Part shown: positions 17,708-25,218 of the stretch, piece after piece
Numbering within the stretch: position 1 is the first letter of the stretch
Layout: every line of letters begins with the position of its first letter
Assembly: GCA_905197955.1 (NCBI GenBank)
Contig: CAJKAR010000029.1
Span: forward strand, 1 to 64,000
DNA length: 64,000 nucleotides
Direction: 5' to 3'
Source of the DNA: an uncultured Lentisphaeria bacterium
GTDB taxonomy: Bacteria; Verrucomicrobiota; Lentisphaeria; Victivallales; UBA1829
The notes under the pieces: model-generated
Told to the model about the DNA's origin: nothing
Seen by the model: the letters and a program-made list of their open reading frames with translations, nothing else
Databases searched by the model: none
Translations under genes and position numbers: made by a program

Positions 17708-18696
17708 TTGCTTTGTGCCGCTGTTTTTAAATCGTTCAATTTCATTCCGGGAATCTTGAGGGAGGGCTGATAAACCGGCGACTCGAAAGATTCCATTTTT
17801 CCGCAGAGGATTTCCGCCAGAGCAGTTCCCTGATCCTTGGCGGCGATCCAAAGTCCATACGTAACCGTCCCGATCTGAGCGCAATCTCCAATGGCGTAAA
17901 CATCGCGCAGAGAGGTTTCGAAGCGCGCATTGACAACGATTCCCCGATCGACAGCCGCTCCGGCAGCTTTCGCCAGTTCCGTAACCGGACGGATCCCGGC
18001 GGAAATCATCACCATATCGCTCTGGAGTACGGTTCCATCATCCAGGGTCACGCGGACCTTCCCCGCCTCTGTCGCGATAGAAATGGTTTTCCTGCCAAGA
18101 CAGAGCTGATACCCTGCCTCTGTGAACTTTTCCTGAAGCACTTTGGATTCCTGTTCCGTCAGTTGTTTCGGCAGAAGGCGCGGCATGAACTCCACGATGG
18201 AAACCTGTATTCCGCGGGAATGCAGGGAATGCGCATTCTCCAGCCCCAGGAGCCCTCCGCCGATGACGGTCGCGGACTTTGCGTTTTCCGCCAGAGAGAG
18301 AAAGTGCTTCACGTCTTCCAGCGATCTGAGAGTCATGGAAGACTCCGCCCCCTCGATCTGCGGCAGGGAGGCTTCCGCGCCGAGCGCCAGGATCAATTTG
18401 TCATACGGGAGAACATCTCCATTGGAAAGTTGCACCGTTTTCTGAGAGGGATCAAAAGAGTGTGCCGACACGCCGCTTAGGATTTGGATTCCCTGAGCCG
18501 CAATCGCTTCTGCGGAAGAGAGAATCAGTTTTGCTTCCGGAAGAGTTCCGGCCAAAGTCTCCGGGAGGCGCATTCGGGAATAAAGGCCATGGCCTTCCCG
18601 ATCGATCACAGTGATCTCTGCCCGCGGGTCCAACTCTCTCACTTTCTTAGCCGCAGTACAGCCTGCGACACCGCATCCGATAATCACAATCTTCAT
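17704..18696 (-). CDS. FAD/NAD(P)-dependent oxidoreductase (rubredoxin reductase-like)
   Basis: 330 aa from the ATG at 18696 (MKIVIIGCGVAGC); the longer frame to 18828 reads into the terminator region. Two Rossmann motifs are visible: GCGVAG near residue 7 for FAD, and VIGGGLLGLE near 145 for NAD(P)H. AIGDCAQ near 280 completes the FAD site. There is no CxxC redox disulfide of the thioredoxin reductase type. The length and lack of a C-terminal dimer domain match NirB-N/rubredoxin:NAD reductases, which feed electrons to rubredoxin-type proteins in anaerobes. It begins the run that continues to the Bat genes and lies just past the rpsS terminator. No rubredoxin gene is in view. Confidence 0.82.
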   Translation of the reverse strand: MKIVIIGCGVAGCTAAKKVRELDPRAEITVIDREGHGLYSRMRLPETLAGTLPEAKLILSSAEAIAAQGIQILSGVSAHSFDPSQKTVQLSNGDVLPYDKLILALGAEASLPQIEGAESSMTLRSLEDVKHFLSLAENAKSATVIGGGLLGLENAHSLHSRGIQVSIVEFMPRLLPKQLTEQESKVLQEKFTEAGYQLCLGRKTISIATEAGKVRVTLDDGTVLQSDMVMISAGIRPVTELAKAAGAAVDRGIVVNARFETSLRDVYAIGDCAQIGTVTYGLWIAAKDQGTALAEILCGKMESFESPVYQPSLKIPGMKLNDLKTAAQSK

Positions 18697-18824
18697 AAAT
18701 ACACCTGAGGTTAAGCTACCAATAGAAGGAAATATAGAATTCATTTCCGGAAAAATCCAATCCATTTTCCAAAATAAAAGGAAAAAACTTTTCCTGGGCA
18801 AGGGGAAACGAGTGAAAAAAACGG

Positions 18825-18862
18825 ACAAAAAAAAACCGGTTCCACTGAGGGAACCGGTTTTT
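18825..18862 (-). terminator. Rho-independent terminator after rpsS
   Basis: AAAAACCGGTTC (18831-18842) pairs perfectly with GAACCGGTTTTT (18851-18862) around an 8-nt loop. Minus-strand transcripts leaving rpsS meet this 12-bp stem 21 bp past the stop, followed by a long T run (A run 18825-18835 on the plus strand). It closes the ribosomal protein operon after rpsS. Confidence 0.9.
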
Positions 18863-18882
18863 CGTACTGAGATCCAGAACGA

Positions 18883-19158
18883 TCAGACAGTCTTTCCGCT
18901 GATAACGCCGTGGCCCTTGAATGTACGGGTCGGGGCGAATTCGCCGAGTCTGTGTCCGACCATGTTTTCGGTAATGAACACAGAAACGAATGTCTTTCCG
19001 TTGTGGATATTGAACGTGTGACCGACGAAATCGGGAATAACCATGGAACGGCGGGACCAGGTTTTGATCGGAGCCTTTTTTCCGGACTTGGCCATTTTCT
19101 CGATCTTTTCGATCAGGAAATAATCCACGAATGGACCTTTTTTGATTGATCTTGCCAT
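18883..19158 (-). CDS. rpsS: 30S ribosomal protein S19
   Basis: 91 aa, standard length. The start MARSIKKGPFVDYFLIEK, the WSRRSMVIPDFVGHT core and the C-terminal GHRLGEFAPTRTFKGH are hallmark S19. It sits in the 30S head and contacts S13 and 16S rRNA. Its ATG overlaps the rplB stop by one base (TAATG). In most bacteria rplV, rpsC and the rest of the S10 operon follow; here a terminator follows instead. Confidence 0.97.
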   Translation of the reverse strand: MARSIKKGPFVDYFLIEKIEKMAKSGKKAPIKTWSRRSMVIPDFVGHTFNIHNGKTFVSVFITENMVGHRLGEFAPTRTFKGHGVISGKTV

Positions 19159-19985
19159 TATTTCTTCCTCCGTTCAACAATGAACCGTTTGCTGTTCTTT
19201 CTGGGGCAACGGGTCTTCTTGCCTTTGGCGAGCTGACCCCACGGGGAGACCGGATGACCACCGCCGCTGCTGCGTCCTTCACCACCGCCCATCGGATGGT
19301 CGATCGGGTTCATCACAACACCGCGGACATGCGGTCTGAATCCGAGATAACGCTTTTTACCGGCTTTGCCGAGGGAGATGTTCATGTGGTCGCCGTTGCC
19401 GACGGTACCGATTGTTGCTTTGCAGGCAAGGTTGACCAGTCGGACTTCACCGCTGGGCAGTTTCACCTGAGCATAATCGCCATCCTTGGAACGAAGGAGG
19501 GCAACCTGACCCGCCGCGCGGACGAGTTTGGCGCCTTTTCCGGGAACCATTTCCACGTTGTGGATTTCCAGACCGACAGGGATGCTGCGGAGCGGAAGCG
19601 CATTGCCCGGCTTGATTTCGCACTTTTCACCGGACATGACAGTCTGTCCGACCTCGAGTCCTTTGGGAGCGAGGATATAGCTTTTCTCGCCGTCTGCATA
19701 AGCAAGGAGAGCGATAAAAGCGGAGCGGTTCGGATCGTATTCAATCTGCTTCACGACAGCGGCGACGCCGTCCTTATTGCGTTTGAAATCTATCATTCTG
19801 TAACGGCGCTTGTTTCCGCCGCCACGGAAGCGGGTCGTGATACGTCCGACGTTATTTCTTCCGCCGCGGGAATTTTTCCCTTTTGTCAGGGTCTTTTCCG
19901 GTGCGGTACGGGTAAGCTCGGAATAATCGAGAACCGAGATGAATCTGCGGCTTCTCGTAAACGGTCTATAAGATTTTGTAGGCAT
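19158..19985 (-). CDS. rplB: 50S ribosomal protein L2
   Basis: 275 aa, typical L2. It lies next to the peptidyl transferase centre and is needed for subunit joining. Diagnostic segments are NNVGRITTRFRGGGNKRRYR, the catalytic-site region RGVVMNPIDHPMGGGEGRSSGG with the universally conserved His, and the C-terminal GKKTRCPRKNSKRFIV. It lies 16 bp after rplW and overlaps rpsS by one base. Confidence 0.98.
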   Translation of the reverse strand: MPTKSYRPFTRSRRFISVLDYSELTRTAPEKTLTKGKNSRGGRNNVGRITTRFRGGGNKRRYRMIDFKRNKDGVAAVVKQIEYDPNRSAFIALLAYADGEKSYILAPKGLEVGQTVMSGEKCEIKPGNALPLRSIPVGLEIHNVEMVPGKGAKLVRAAGQVALLRSKDGDYAQVKLPSGEVRLVNLACKATIGTVGNGDHMNISLGKAGKKRYLGFRPHVRGVVMNPIDHPMGGGEGRSSGGGHPVSPWGQLAKGKKTRCPRKNSKRFIVERRKK

Positions 19986-20001
19986 GTTGCATTACTCCCT
20001 G

Positions 20002-20286
20002 TTAAGCGAGGTCGATTGAGCCTTCGGCAAGGGAGATCACAGCTTTTTTCCAGTCGGGGCGTTTGCCCGGAATGGGGGATCTGCCGGAACGTTTCGGCTT
20101 GCCTTTGCAGTTCAGGATATTAACAGACTTCACCTTCACGCCATAGATGGTCTCTATTGCGTCGGCGACCTCAAGTTTGGATGCCTTCGGAGCAACCTTG
20201 AATGCATACTGGTTGGCCTCTTTCAGTACCGCGCTTTTCTCTGTCACGAGAATATTTCTGATGATGTCATACGGATTTTTAGTCAT
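20002..20286 (-). CDS. rplW: 50S ribosomal protein L23
   Basis: 94 aa. L23 lines the polypeptide exit tunnel and docks trigger factor and SRP. The N-terminal NILVTEKSAVLKE and the YAFKVAPKASKLEVADAIE segment are typical. Position between rplD and rplB matches the S10 operon order. No unusual insertions. Confidence 0.95.
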   Translation of the reverse strand: MTKNPYDIIRNILVTEKSAVLKEANQYAFKVAPKASKLEVADAIETIYGVKVKSVNILNCKGKPKRSGRSPIPGKRPDWKKAVISLAEGSIDLA

Positions 20287-20302
20287 TTTCCGATTCTCCC
20301 GC

Positions 20303-20932
20303 TCAAGCGAGACGCTTGACGAATTCGTCGAGCGCGTCTTTAGTGAACAACAACTTATCGGAGTAAAGAATCTGATAAGTATTCACTGATGCAGCCTTGA
20401 TCAGAATGGCGCCGGGCAGATTGCCGGTAGCCATCAGCAGATTGTCATCATATTCCTTAACAGATATCAAAACTTTTGCATCGGCGACCTTGACGGCCTT
20501 CAAAACAGCGACAGCGCTTTTCGTCTTGTGATCTTCGAGAACGAACTGATCGAGGACGATGACGGAACCGTCTTTGACGCGCTCAGAGAAGGAACGCTTC
20601 AGAGCGAGCTGTTTGACTTTCGAGTTCAGTTTGATTGCGAAACTGCGGGGTTTGGGACCGAATGCGACGCCACCGTGTCTCCATACCGGATTACGGGTGC
20701 TGCCGGCGCGGGCGCGACCGAGGCCTTTCTGTTTGAAGGGCTTCTTGCCGCTGCCGGAGACTTCGGCTCTGGTTTTGGTCGAAGCAGTTCCAGCGCGGAG
20801 TTCGGCAAGATAACCGACGACCGTGTCGTGGACCGCCTGTGTGCCTTTGTCGAATTCAAGGTAGGAATCATCGAGCGTGTAATCGCCGACTTTTTCACCC
20901 TTGATATTGAATATGTCAATATTCATGGACAT
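20303..20932 (-). CDS. rplD: 50S ribosomal protein L4
   Basis: 209 aa from the ATG at 20932 (MSMNIDIFNIKGEKVG), preceded by CAGGTG; the frame is open to 20974, almost touching rplC. L4 binds 23S rRNA domain I with a long loop that reaches the exit tunnel (SGSGKKPFKQKGLGRARAGS, then NPVWRHGGVAFGPK). In E. coli L4 represses its own operon. The structured gap between rpsJ and rplC (21611-21716) is a candidate site for similar control here. Confidence 0.95.
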   Translation of the reverse strand: MSMNIDIFNIKGEKVGDYTLDDSYLEFDKGTQAVHDTVVGYLAELRAGTASTKTRAEVSGSGKKPFKQKGLGRARAGSTRNPVWRHGGVAFGPKPRSFAIKLNSKVKQLALKRSFSERVKDGSVIVLDQFVLEDHKTKSAVAVLKAVKVADAKVLISVKEYDDNLLMATGNLPGAILIKAASVNTYQILYSDKLLFTKDALDEFVKRLA

Positions 20933-20977
20933 TTCTATCACCTGTTCTTTAGAATGTTGGAGGTTTTCCGTCATGGA

Positions 20978-21610
20978 TTATTTCTTCTTGGCCTGTCTGA
21001 CGAAAACTGTTCCGCCATTGGGTCCCGGGACGGCGCCTCTTACAAACAGCAGGTTTTCCTCCGGCGAGACGCTGACGATGCGAAGATTCTGAACCGTTCT
21101 GGGAGCATTGCCGAGCTGACCGGCCATCTTCTTGCCCTTGATGATATTACCCGGACTTTCACGGCATCCGATAGAACCGGGTTTCCGGTGCCATCCGCCG
21201 CCATGTCCGTCACGTCCGCCCTTGAAGTGATGGCGAACCATAACACCGTTGTAGCCTTTTCCCTTGGTCGTTCCGGAGACGTCGATGAACTCGTCCGCCT
21301 TGAAAATATCGACTTTGATCAGGGAACCGATTTCCGCGGAGGCATCGCCTTCCGTGCGGAATTCCTTGATGACGGCGGGAGGATTCTTTTCCTGCCCGGC
21401 CTTGGCTACCGCGCCGAGAATCTGTTTTGTTACATTTTTGGCTTTACGTGAGCCGAATCCGACTTGAATGGCGGAGTAGCCATCCCTCTCCTGAGTCTTC
21501 ACGTCAAGAACGACGCAGGGTCCGGCTTCGATGACTGTGACAGGAACAAGTGTTCCCTTGTCGTCGTAGACCTGTGTCATACCGACTTTTTTTCCGATGA
21601 TACCTTTCAT
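20978..21610 (-). CDS. rplC: 50S ribosomal protein L3
   Basis: 210 aa from the ATG at 21610 (MKGIIGKKVGMTQ), with AAGGAG 6 bp upstream; an ATG 18 bp earlier has no such site. L3 organises the 3-prime end of 23S rRNA. The motif GRDGHGGGWHRKPGSIGCRE and the C-terminal RGAVPGPNGGTVFVR are diagnostic. It is the first gene after the hairpin-bearing gap that follows rpsJ. Confidence 0.96.
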   Translation of the reverse strand: MKGIIGKKVGMTQVYDDKGTLVPVTVIEAGPCVVLDVKTQERDGYSAIQVGFGSRKAKNVTKQILGAVAKAGQEKNPPAVIKEFRTEGDASAEIGSLIKVDIFKADEFIDVSGTTKGKGYNGVMVRHHFKGGRDGHGGGWHRKPGSIGCRESPGNIIKGKKMAGQLGNAPRTVQNLRIVSVSPEENLLFVRGAVPGPNGGTVFVRQAKKK

Positions 21611-21716
21611 TCTGCTCCTTCCGGGCACTTACCCTCTCGGAAAAGGCCTTGGTGCCCAAGCTGTTTTGCTCCGGTGAAAGACGGTTTTCCTTCACCGGAG
21701 AGTTTTCTATGGAAAA
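21611..21716 (-). promoter_or_regulatory. Structured rpsJ-rplC intergenic leader
   Basis: The gap holds at least two inverted repeats: a perfect 10-bp pair CTCCGGTGAA (21669-21678) / TTCACCGGAG (21691-21700), and GGGCAC / GTGCCC arms around 21623 and 21652. No T run follows on the minus strand, so it is more likely a leader or processing site than a terminator. It precedes rplC-rplD, where L4-mediated feedback would act. Confidence 0.55.
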
Positions 21717-22052
21717 TTATTTTCCAACCTTCAATAAGATATCAACACCTGCGGGAAGATTCAGCTTCTTCAGCTCATCCACTGTCTTCGCCGTCGGATT
21801 GATAATATCCATCAGTCTCTTGTAAGTACGGATCTCGAACTGATCCATGGATTTCTTGTCGACATGGGGGGAACGGTTCACGGTATAGCGTTCAATTCTT
21901 GTCGGCAGAGGAATCGGACCCGCGACCATGGACCCGGTTCTGCGAGCCGTGTTGAGGATCTCGACCACGGACTGGTCGAGAATGCGATGTTCATAGGCCT
22001 GCAGTTTGATCCGGATTTTCTGTACAGATTTTCCACTCGTCTTTGTGCTCAT
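21717..22052 (-). CDS. rpsJ: 30S ribosomal protein S10 (NusE)
   Basis: 111 aa. The core KIRIKLQAYEHRILDQSVVEI, the GPIPLPTRIERYTVNRSPHVDK loop and FEIRTYKRLMDI are S10 hallmarks. S10 also acts as NusE in antitermination. An N-terminal extension of about 10 residues (MSTKTSGKSVQ) exceeds the E. coli protein. Its ATG overlaps the fusA stop (ATGA), so there is no room for the S10 leader seen in E. coli. Confidence 0.97.
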   Translation of the reverse strand: MSTKTSGKSVQKIRIKLQAYEHRILDQSVVEILNTARRTGSMVAGPIPLPTRIERYTVNRSPHVDKKSMDQFEIRTYKRLMDIINPTAKTVDELKKLNLPAGVDILLKVGK

Positions 22053-24172
22053 TTTTTATTTTTCTCCACAATTTTTTCTTGTACTTGTGCGGGGACCCGT
22101 TCAAAGAAGCTGGGTTCCATCACGTAGGATGCGCGTCCCTTGGAAAGGGAGCGGATCGCTGTCGCGTATCCGAAAAGTTCGGAGAGCGGCACATTCGCGA
22201 CGATCTTGGTTGAGCCGTTTTCCGGCGTCAGTTCCGCGATCTGACCGCGGCGTTTCGTAATATCACCGATGATATCGCCCTGATTTTCATCCGGGCAGGT
22301 GACTTCGACTTTCATAATCGGTTCCATCAGGCAGATGCCGGCTTTCTTAGCGGCCTCTTTCAGACCCATCGAAGCGGCGATCTTAAACGCCATTTCAGAG
22401 GAGTCAACCGGGTGATAAGAACCATCGACGATATCGACATTGAAGTCGATCAGAGGATAACCGGCAAGCACACCAGTCTGAGCGGCTTCGCGGATTCCCT
22501 GTTCGATCGGCTTGATGTATTCCTTCGGAATCGCTCCGCCGACGATCTTGTTTGTGATCGTGATGCCGTGGCCCTGTTCCATCGGCTGAACATCCAGCAC
22601 GCAGTGTCCGTACTGACCGCGTCCGCCGGACTGTCTGACGAATTTGGAATCATAGGATGCGGGCTTGAGCATAGCTTCTCTGTATGCGACCTCAGGCTGA
22701 CCGGAAACGGCTTCCACCTTGAATTCACGGACAAGACGGTCCATAATAATTTCAAGATGAAGTTCTCCCATACCGGAGATAATGGTCTGTCCGGTTTCCT
22801 GATCCGTCTTCATGGTGAAGGTCGGGTCTTCCTGGGCAAGAGCGATCAGCGCATTGGAAAGTTTGTCGCGGTCGGAAGTAGTCTTCGGCTCCACGGCGAT
22901 CGAGATAACCGGATCGGGGAAGTGCATCGACTCCAGAACGATCGGGTGATTTTCATCGCAGAGGGTATCACCTGTGGTCACGTTTTTCAGACCGACAGCG
23001 GCAGCAATGTCACCGCAGAAGATCTGGTCACGTTCCTCACGGGAATTCGCGTGCATCTGAAGCAGACGGCCGAAACGTTCGGGCTTGCCTGTACGAGGAT
23101 TCAGAAGAGTCATACCGCAGGTGGCGGTACCGGCGTAAATACGGAAGAAGAAAAGTTTTCCGACATAGGGGTCCGTTGCAATCTTGAAAGCAAGAGCGGT
23201 GAAGGGCTGATCATCGCCGCAATGGACTTTAACCTCTTCATCCATGTTGTAGGGATTATGACCAACCGTCTCCCAGATATCCAGCGGGGACGGAAGATAG
23301 TCGGTAATCGCATCGAGAAGGGACTGAATTCCTTTGTTCTTGAAAGCTGAACCACAGAACGCAGGCACCAGTTTTCCGGCGAGCACAGCCTTACGGATCA
23401 CTGGACGCAGTTCCTCGGCAGGAATTTCTTCGCCATCCAGGAAGCGCATCGCGATTTCATCATCAAAGTCTGCAACTTTTTCCACCAGTTCGTCACGATA
23501 CTGTTTCGCGAGATCCATCATATCGGCGGGGATATCAATCGGGAGCGGATTTTCACCGTTATCGCCGTTGAATTTAATCGCCTTCATTTCAAGAATATCG
23601 ATCAGGCCATAGAAATCAGCTTCTGCGCCGATCGGAATCTCCAGAGGACAGGCGTTGACTTTGAGTTTTTTGCGCATATCTTCGACGACTTTGAAGAAAT
23701 TCGCGCCTGTACGGTCCATCTTGTTGACGAACGCCATGCAGGGAACATGATATTTCTTCGCCTGGCGCCAGACGGTCTCGGACTGAGGCTGCACACCGCC
23801 GACCGCGCAGAAAACACCGACTGCGCCGTCAAGAACGCGCAGAGAGCGCTCCACTTCAGCAGTAAAGTCCACATGACCCGGAGTGTCGATCAAATTGATT
23901 CTATGTTTTTTTCCGAATCTGTTCCAGAAGCAAGTGGTAGCGGCGGAAGTAATCGTGATGCCGCGTTCCTGTTCCTGAACCATCCAGTCCATCGTTGCCG
24001 CGCCTTCATGCACTTCACCGATCTTGTGGGTCTTACCGGTATAGAAGAGGATTCGTTCGGAAAGTGTGGTCTTTCCGGCATCGATGTGAGCCATAATGCC
24101 GATATTTCGTGTATTTGCAATCGGTGCAACACGTTTCGGCGACTCATTACAAGTATGTGCTGGTTCTGTCAT
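22049..24172 (-). CDS. fusA: Elongation factor G
   Basis: 707 aa. EF-G moves the ribosome along mRNA using GTP. G1 AHIDAGKTT, G2 region RGITITSAATT, G3 DTPGHVDF and G4 NKMD are all present, followed by domains II-V with the HGITITNK and PIMKVEVTCPDE segments. It lies between rpsG and rpsJ in str-operon order, but the tuf gene usually found after it is missing here and lies at 36996-38204. Confidence 0.98.
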   Translation of the reverse strand: MTEPAHTCNESPKRVAPIANTRNIGIMAHIDAGKTTLSERILFYTGKTHKIGEVHEGAATMDWMVQEQERGITITSAATTCFWNRFGKKHRINLIDTPGHVDFTAEVERSLRVLDGAVGVFCAVGGVQPQSETVWRQAKKYHVPCMAFVNKMDRTGANFFKVVEDMRKKLKVNACPLEIPIGAEADFYGLIDILEMKAIKFNGDNGENPLPIDIPADMMDLAKQYRDELVEKVADFDDEIAMRFLDGEEIPAEELRPVIRKAVLAGKLVPAFCGSAFKNKGIQSLLDAITDYLPSPLDIWETVGHNPYNMDEEVKVHCGDDQPFTALAFKIATDPYVGKLFFFRIYAGTATCGMTLLNPRTGKPERFGRLLQMHANSREERDQIFCGDIAAAVGLKNVTTGDTLCDENHPIVLESMHFPDPVISIAVEPKTTSDRDKLSNALIALAQEDPTFTMKTDQETGQTIISGMGELHLEIIMDRLVREFKVEAVSGQPEVAYREAMLKPASYDSKFVRQSGGRGQYGHCVLDVQPMEQGHGITITNKIVGGAIPKEYIKPIEQGIREAAQTGVLAGYPLIDFNVDIVDGSYHPVDSSEMAFKIAASMGLKEAAKKAGICLMEPIMKVEVTCPDENQGDIIGDITKRRGQIAELTPENGSTKIVANVPLSELFGYATAIRSLSKGRASYVMEPSFFERVPAQVQEKIVEKNKK

Positions 24173-24210
24173 AATTCAGTCTTTCAATGAGCAAATAAAT
24201 TCGTTGGTTT

Positions 24211-24681
24211 TCACCATCTGTAATGGGCAAAAGCCTTGTTGGCCTGCGCCATTTTGTGTGTATCTTCTTTTTTCTTGATGGATGCGCCCTGATTGTCAAA
24301 CGCATCGAGAAGTTCAGATGCAAGAGCATCGGTCATGGATTTGCCTTTTTTCGCCTGGGAATAGGTTGCGATCCAGCGCATGGCAAGAGCAACCTGACGC
24401 TCAGCGGGAACCTCAATGGGAACCTGATACGTCGCACCGCCAACTCGACGGCTTTTCACTTCCAGTTTCGGCTTGATGTTTTCCACTGCCTGAATGAAGA
24501 CTTCCAGCGGATCCATCTCTTTCTTTTTCGCTTTGAGCGTATCAAACGCGCTGTAAACGATATTCTGAGCAACAGACTTCTTGCCGTTGCGCATGATCGT
24601 ATTGATCAGGCGGGCAACGAGCTCACTGTTGTACTTGACGTCCGGCGTCAATTCTCTTTTTGCGATTTTACGTCTTCTCAT
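24211..24681 (-). CDS. rpsG: 30S ribosomal protein S7
   Basis: 156 aa, standard S7, which nucleates assembly of the 30S head. RRRKIAKRELTPD at the start, LINTIMRNGKKSVAQNIVY, RRVGGATYQVPIEV and the C-terminal ANKAFAHYRW are diagnostic. It follows rpsL after 18 bp and precedes fusA. Confidence 0.97.
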   Translation of the reverse strand: MRRRKIAKRELTPDVKYNSELVARLINTIMRNGKKSVAQNIVYSAFDTLKAKKKEMDPLEVFIQAVENIKPKLEVKSRRVGGATYQVPIEVPAERQVALAMRWIATYSQAKKGKSMTDALASELLDAFDNQGASIKKKEDTHKMAQANKAFAHYRW

Positions 24682-24699
24682 TTTGCTTTTTCCCGGAAA

Positions 24700-25101
24700 T
24701 TATTTTTTCTTCTTGCCTGCGGCTTCGCCGGCTTTCGGCACTTTAGCGCCGTATTTGGAACGGCCCTGCTTGCGTCCTTCGACGCCGAGAGTATCGAGCG
24801 CTCCGCGGATGATGTGATAGCGAACACCGGGAAGGTCACGAACACGACCGCCCTTCACCAGAACAACAGAGTGTTCCTGAAGATTATGTCCTTCGCCGCC
24901 GATGTAGGCGGTCACTTCCACGCCGTTGGTCAGACGAACTTTTGCAACTTTACGCAAAGCGGAGTTCGGCTTTTTCGGGGTTCTTGTTGTCACCTGCAGG
25001 CAGACTCCACGTCTCTGCGGGCATTTTGAAAGAGCTTTCGACTTGCTCTTCTGCACTTTCGGTCTGCGACCGGCCTTTACCAGTTGGTTGATTGTCGGCA
25101 T
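24700..25101 (-). CDS. rpsL: 30S ribosomal protein S12
   Basis: 133 aa. S12 monitors codon-anticodon pairing in the decoding site. Conserved blocks: MPTINQLVKAGR, KCPQRRGVCLQVTTRTPKKP with the streptomycin-site Lys, and VRDLPGVRYHIIRG with the Asp that RimO methylthiolates. The 42K-type Lys is retained, so no streptomycin-resistance change is evident at that position. It begins the rpsL-rpsG-fusA segment, with a candidate promoter 55 bp upstream. Confidence 0.98.
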   Translation of the reverse strand: MPTINQLVKAGRRPKVQKSKSKALSKCPQRRGVCLQVTTRTPKKPNSALRKVAKVRLTNGVEVTAYIGGEGHNLQEHSVVLVKGGRVRDLPGVRYHIIRGALDTLGVEGRKQGRSKYGAKVPKAGEAAGKKKK

Positions 25102-25137
25102 CTTTTTTCCTTCACCTGTCCTTTACACAATTAAGTT

Positions 25138-25178
25138 AACAGCAAACAGGCAATAAATATACTGCCTGTTTTGCTGTT
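25138..25178 (-). other. Stem-loop between rpoC and rpsL
   Basis: AACAGCAAACAGGCA (25138-25152) pairs with TGCCTGTTTTGCTGTT (25163-25178) with a single bulge. In the transcript it would lie just past rpoC. No clear T run follows on the minus strand, so it may be a processing or attenuation structure. It overlaps the candidate rpsL promoter. Confidence 0.55.
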
Positions 25179-25183
25179 TTCAA
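25156..25183 (-). promoter_or_regulatory. Candidate promoter for rpsL-rpsG-fusA
   Basis: On the minus strand TTGAAA (25178-25183) and TATATT (25156-25161) are 16 bp apart, five and five matches to the sigma-70 boxes, about 55 bp before the rpsL ATG. It overlaps the arms of the rpoC-rpsL stem-loop, so the DNA could carry both signals. Confidence 0.5.
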
Positions 25184-25218
25184 GTGTAAATGGATTTTTT
25201 TTATGTTTTTTTGGTTTT

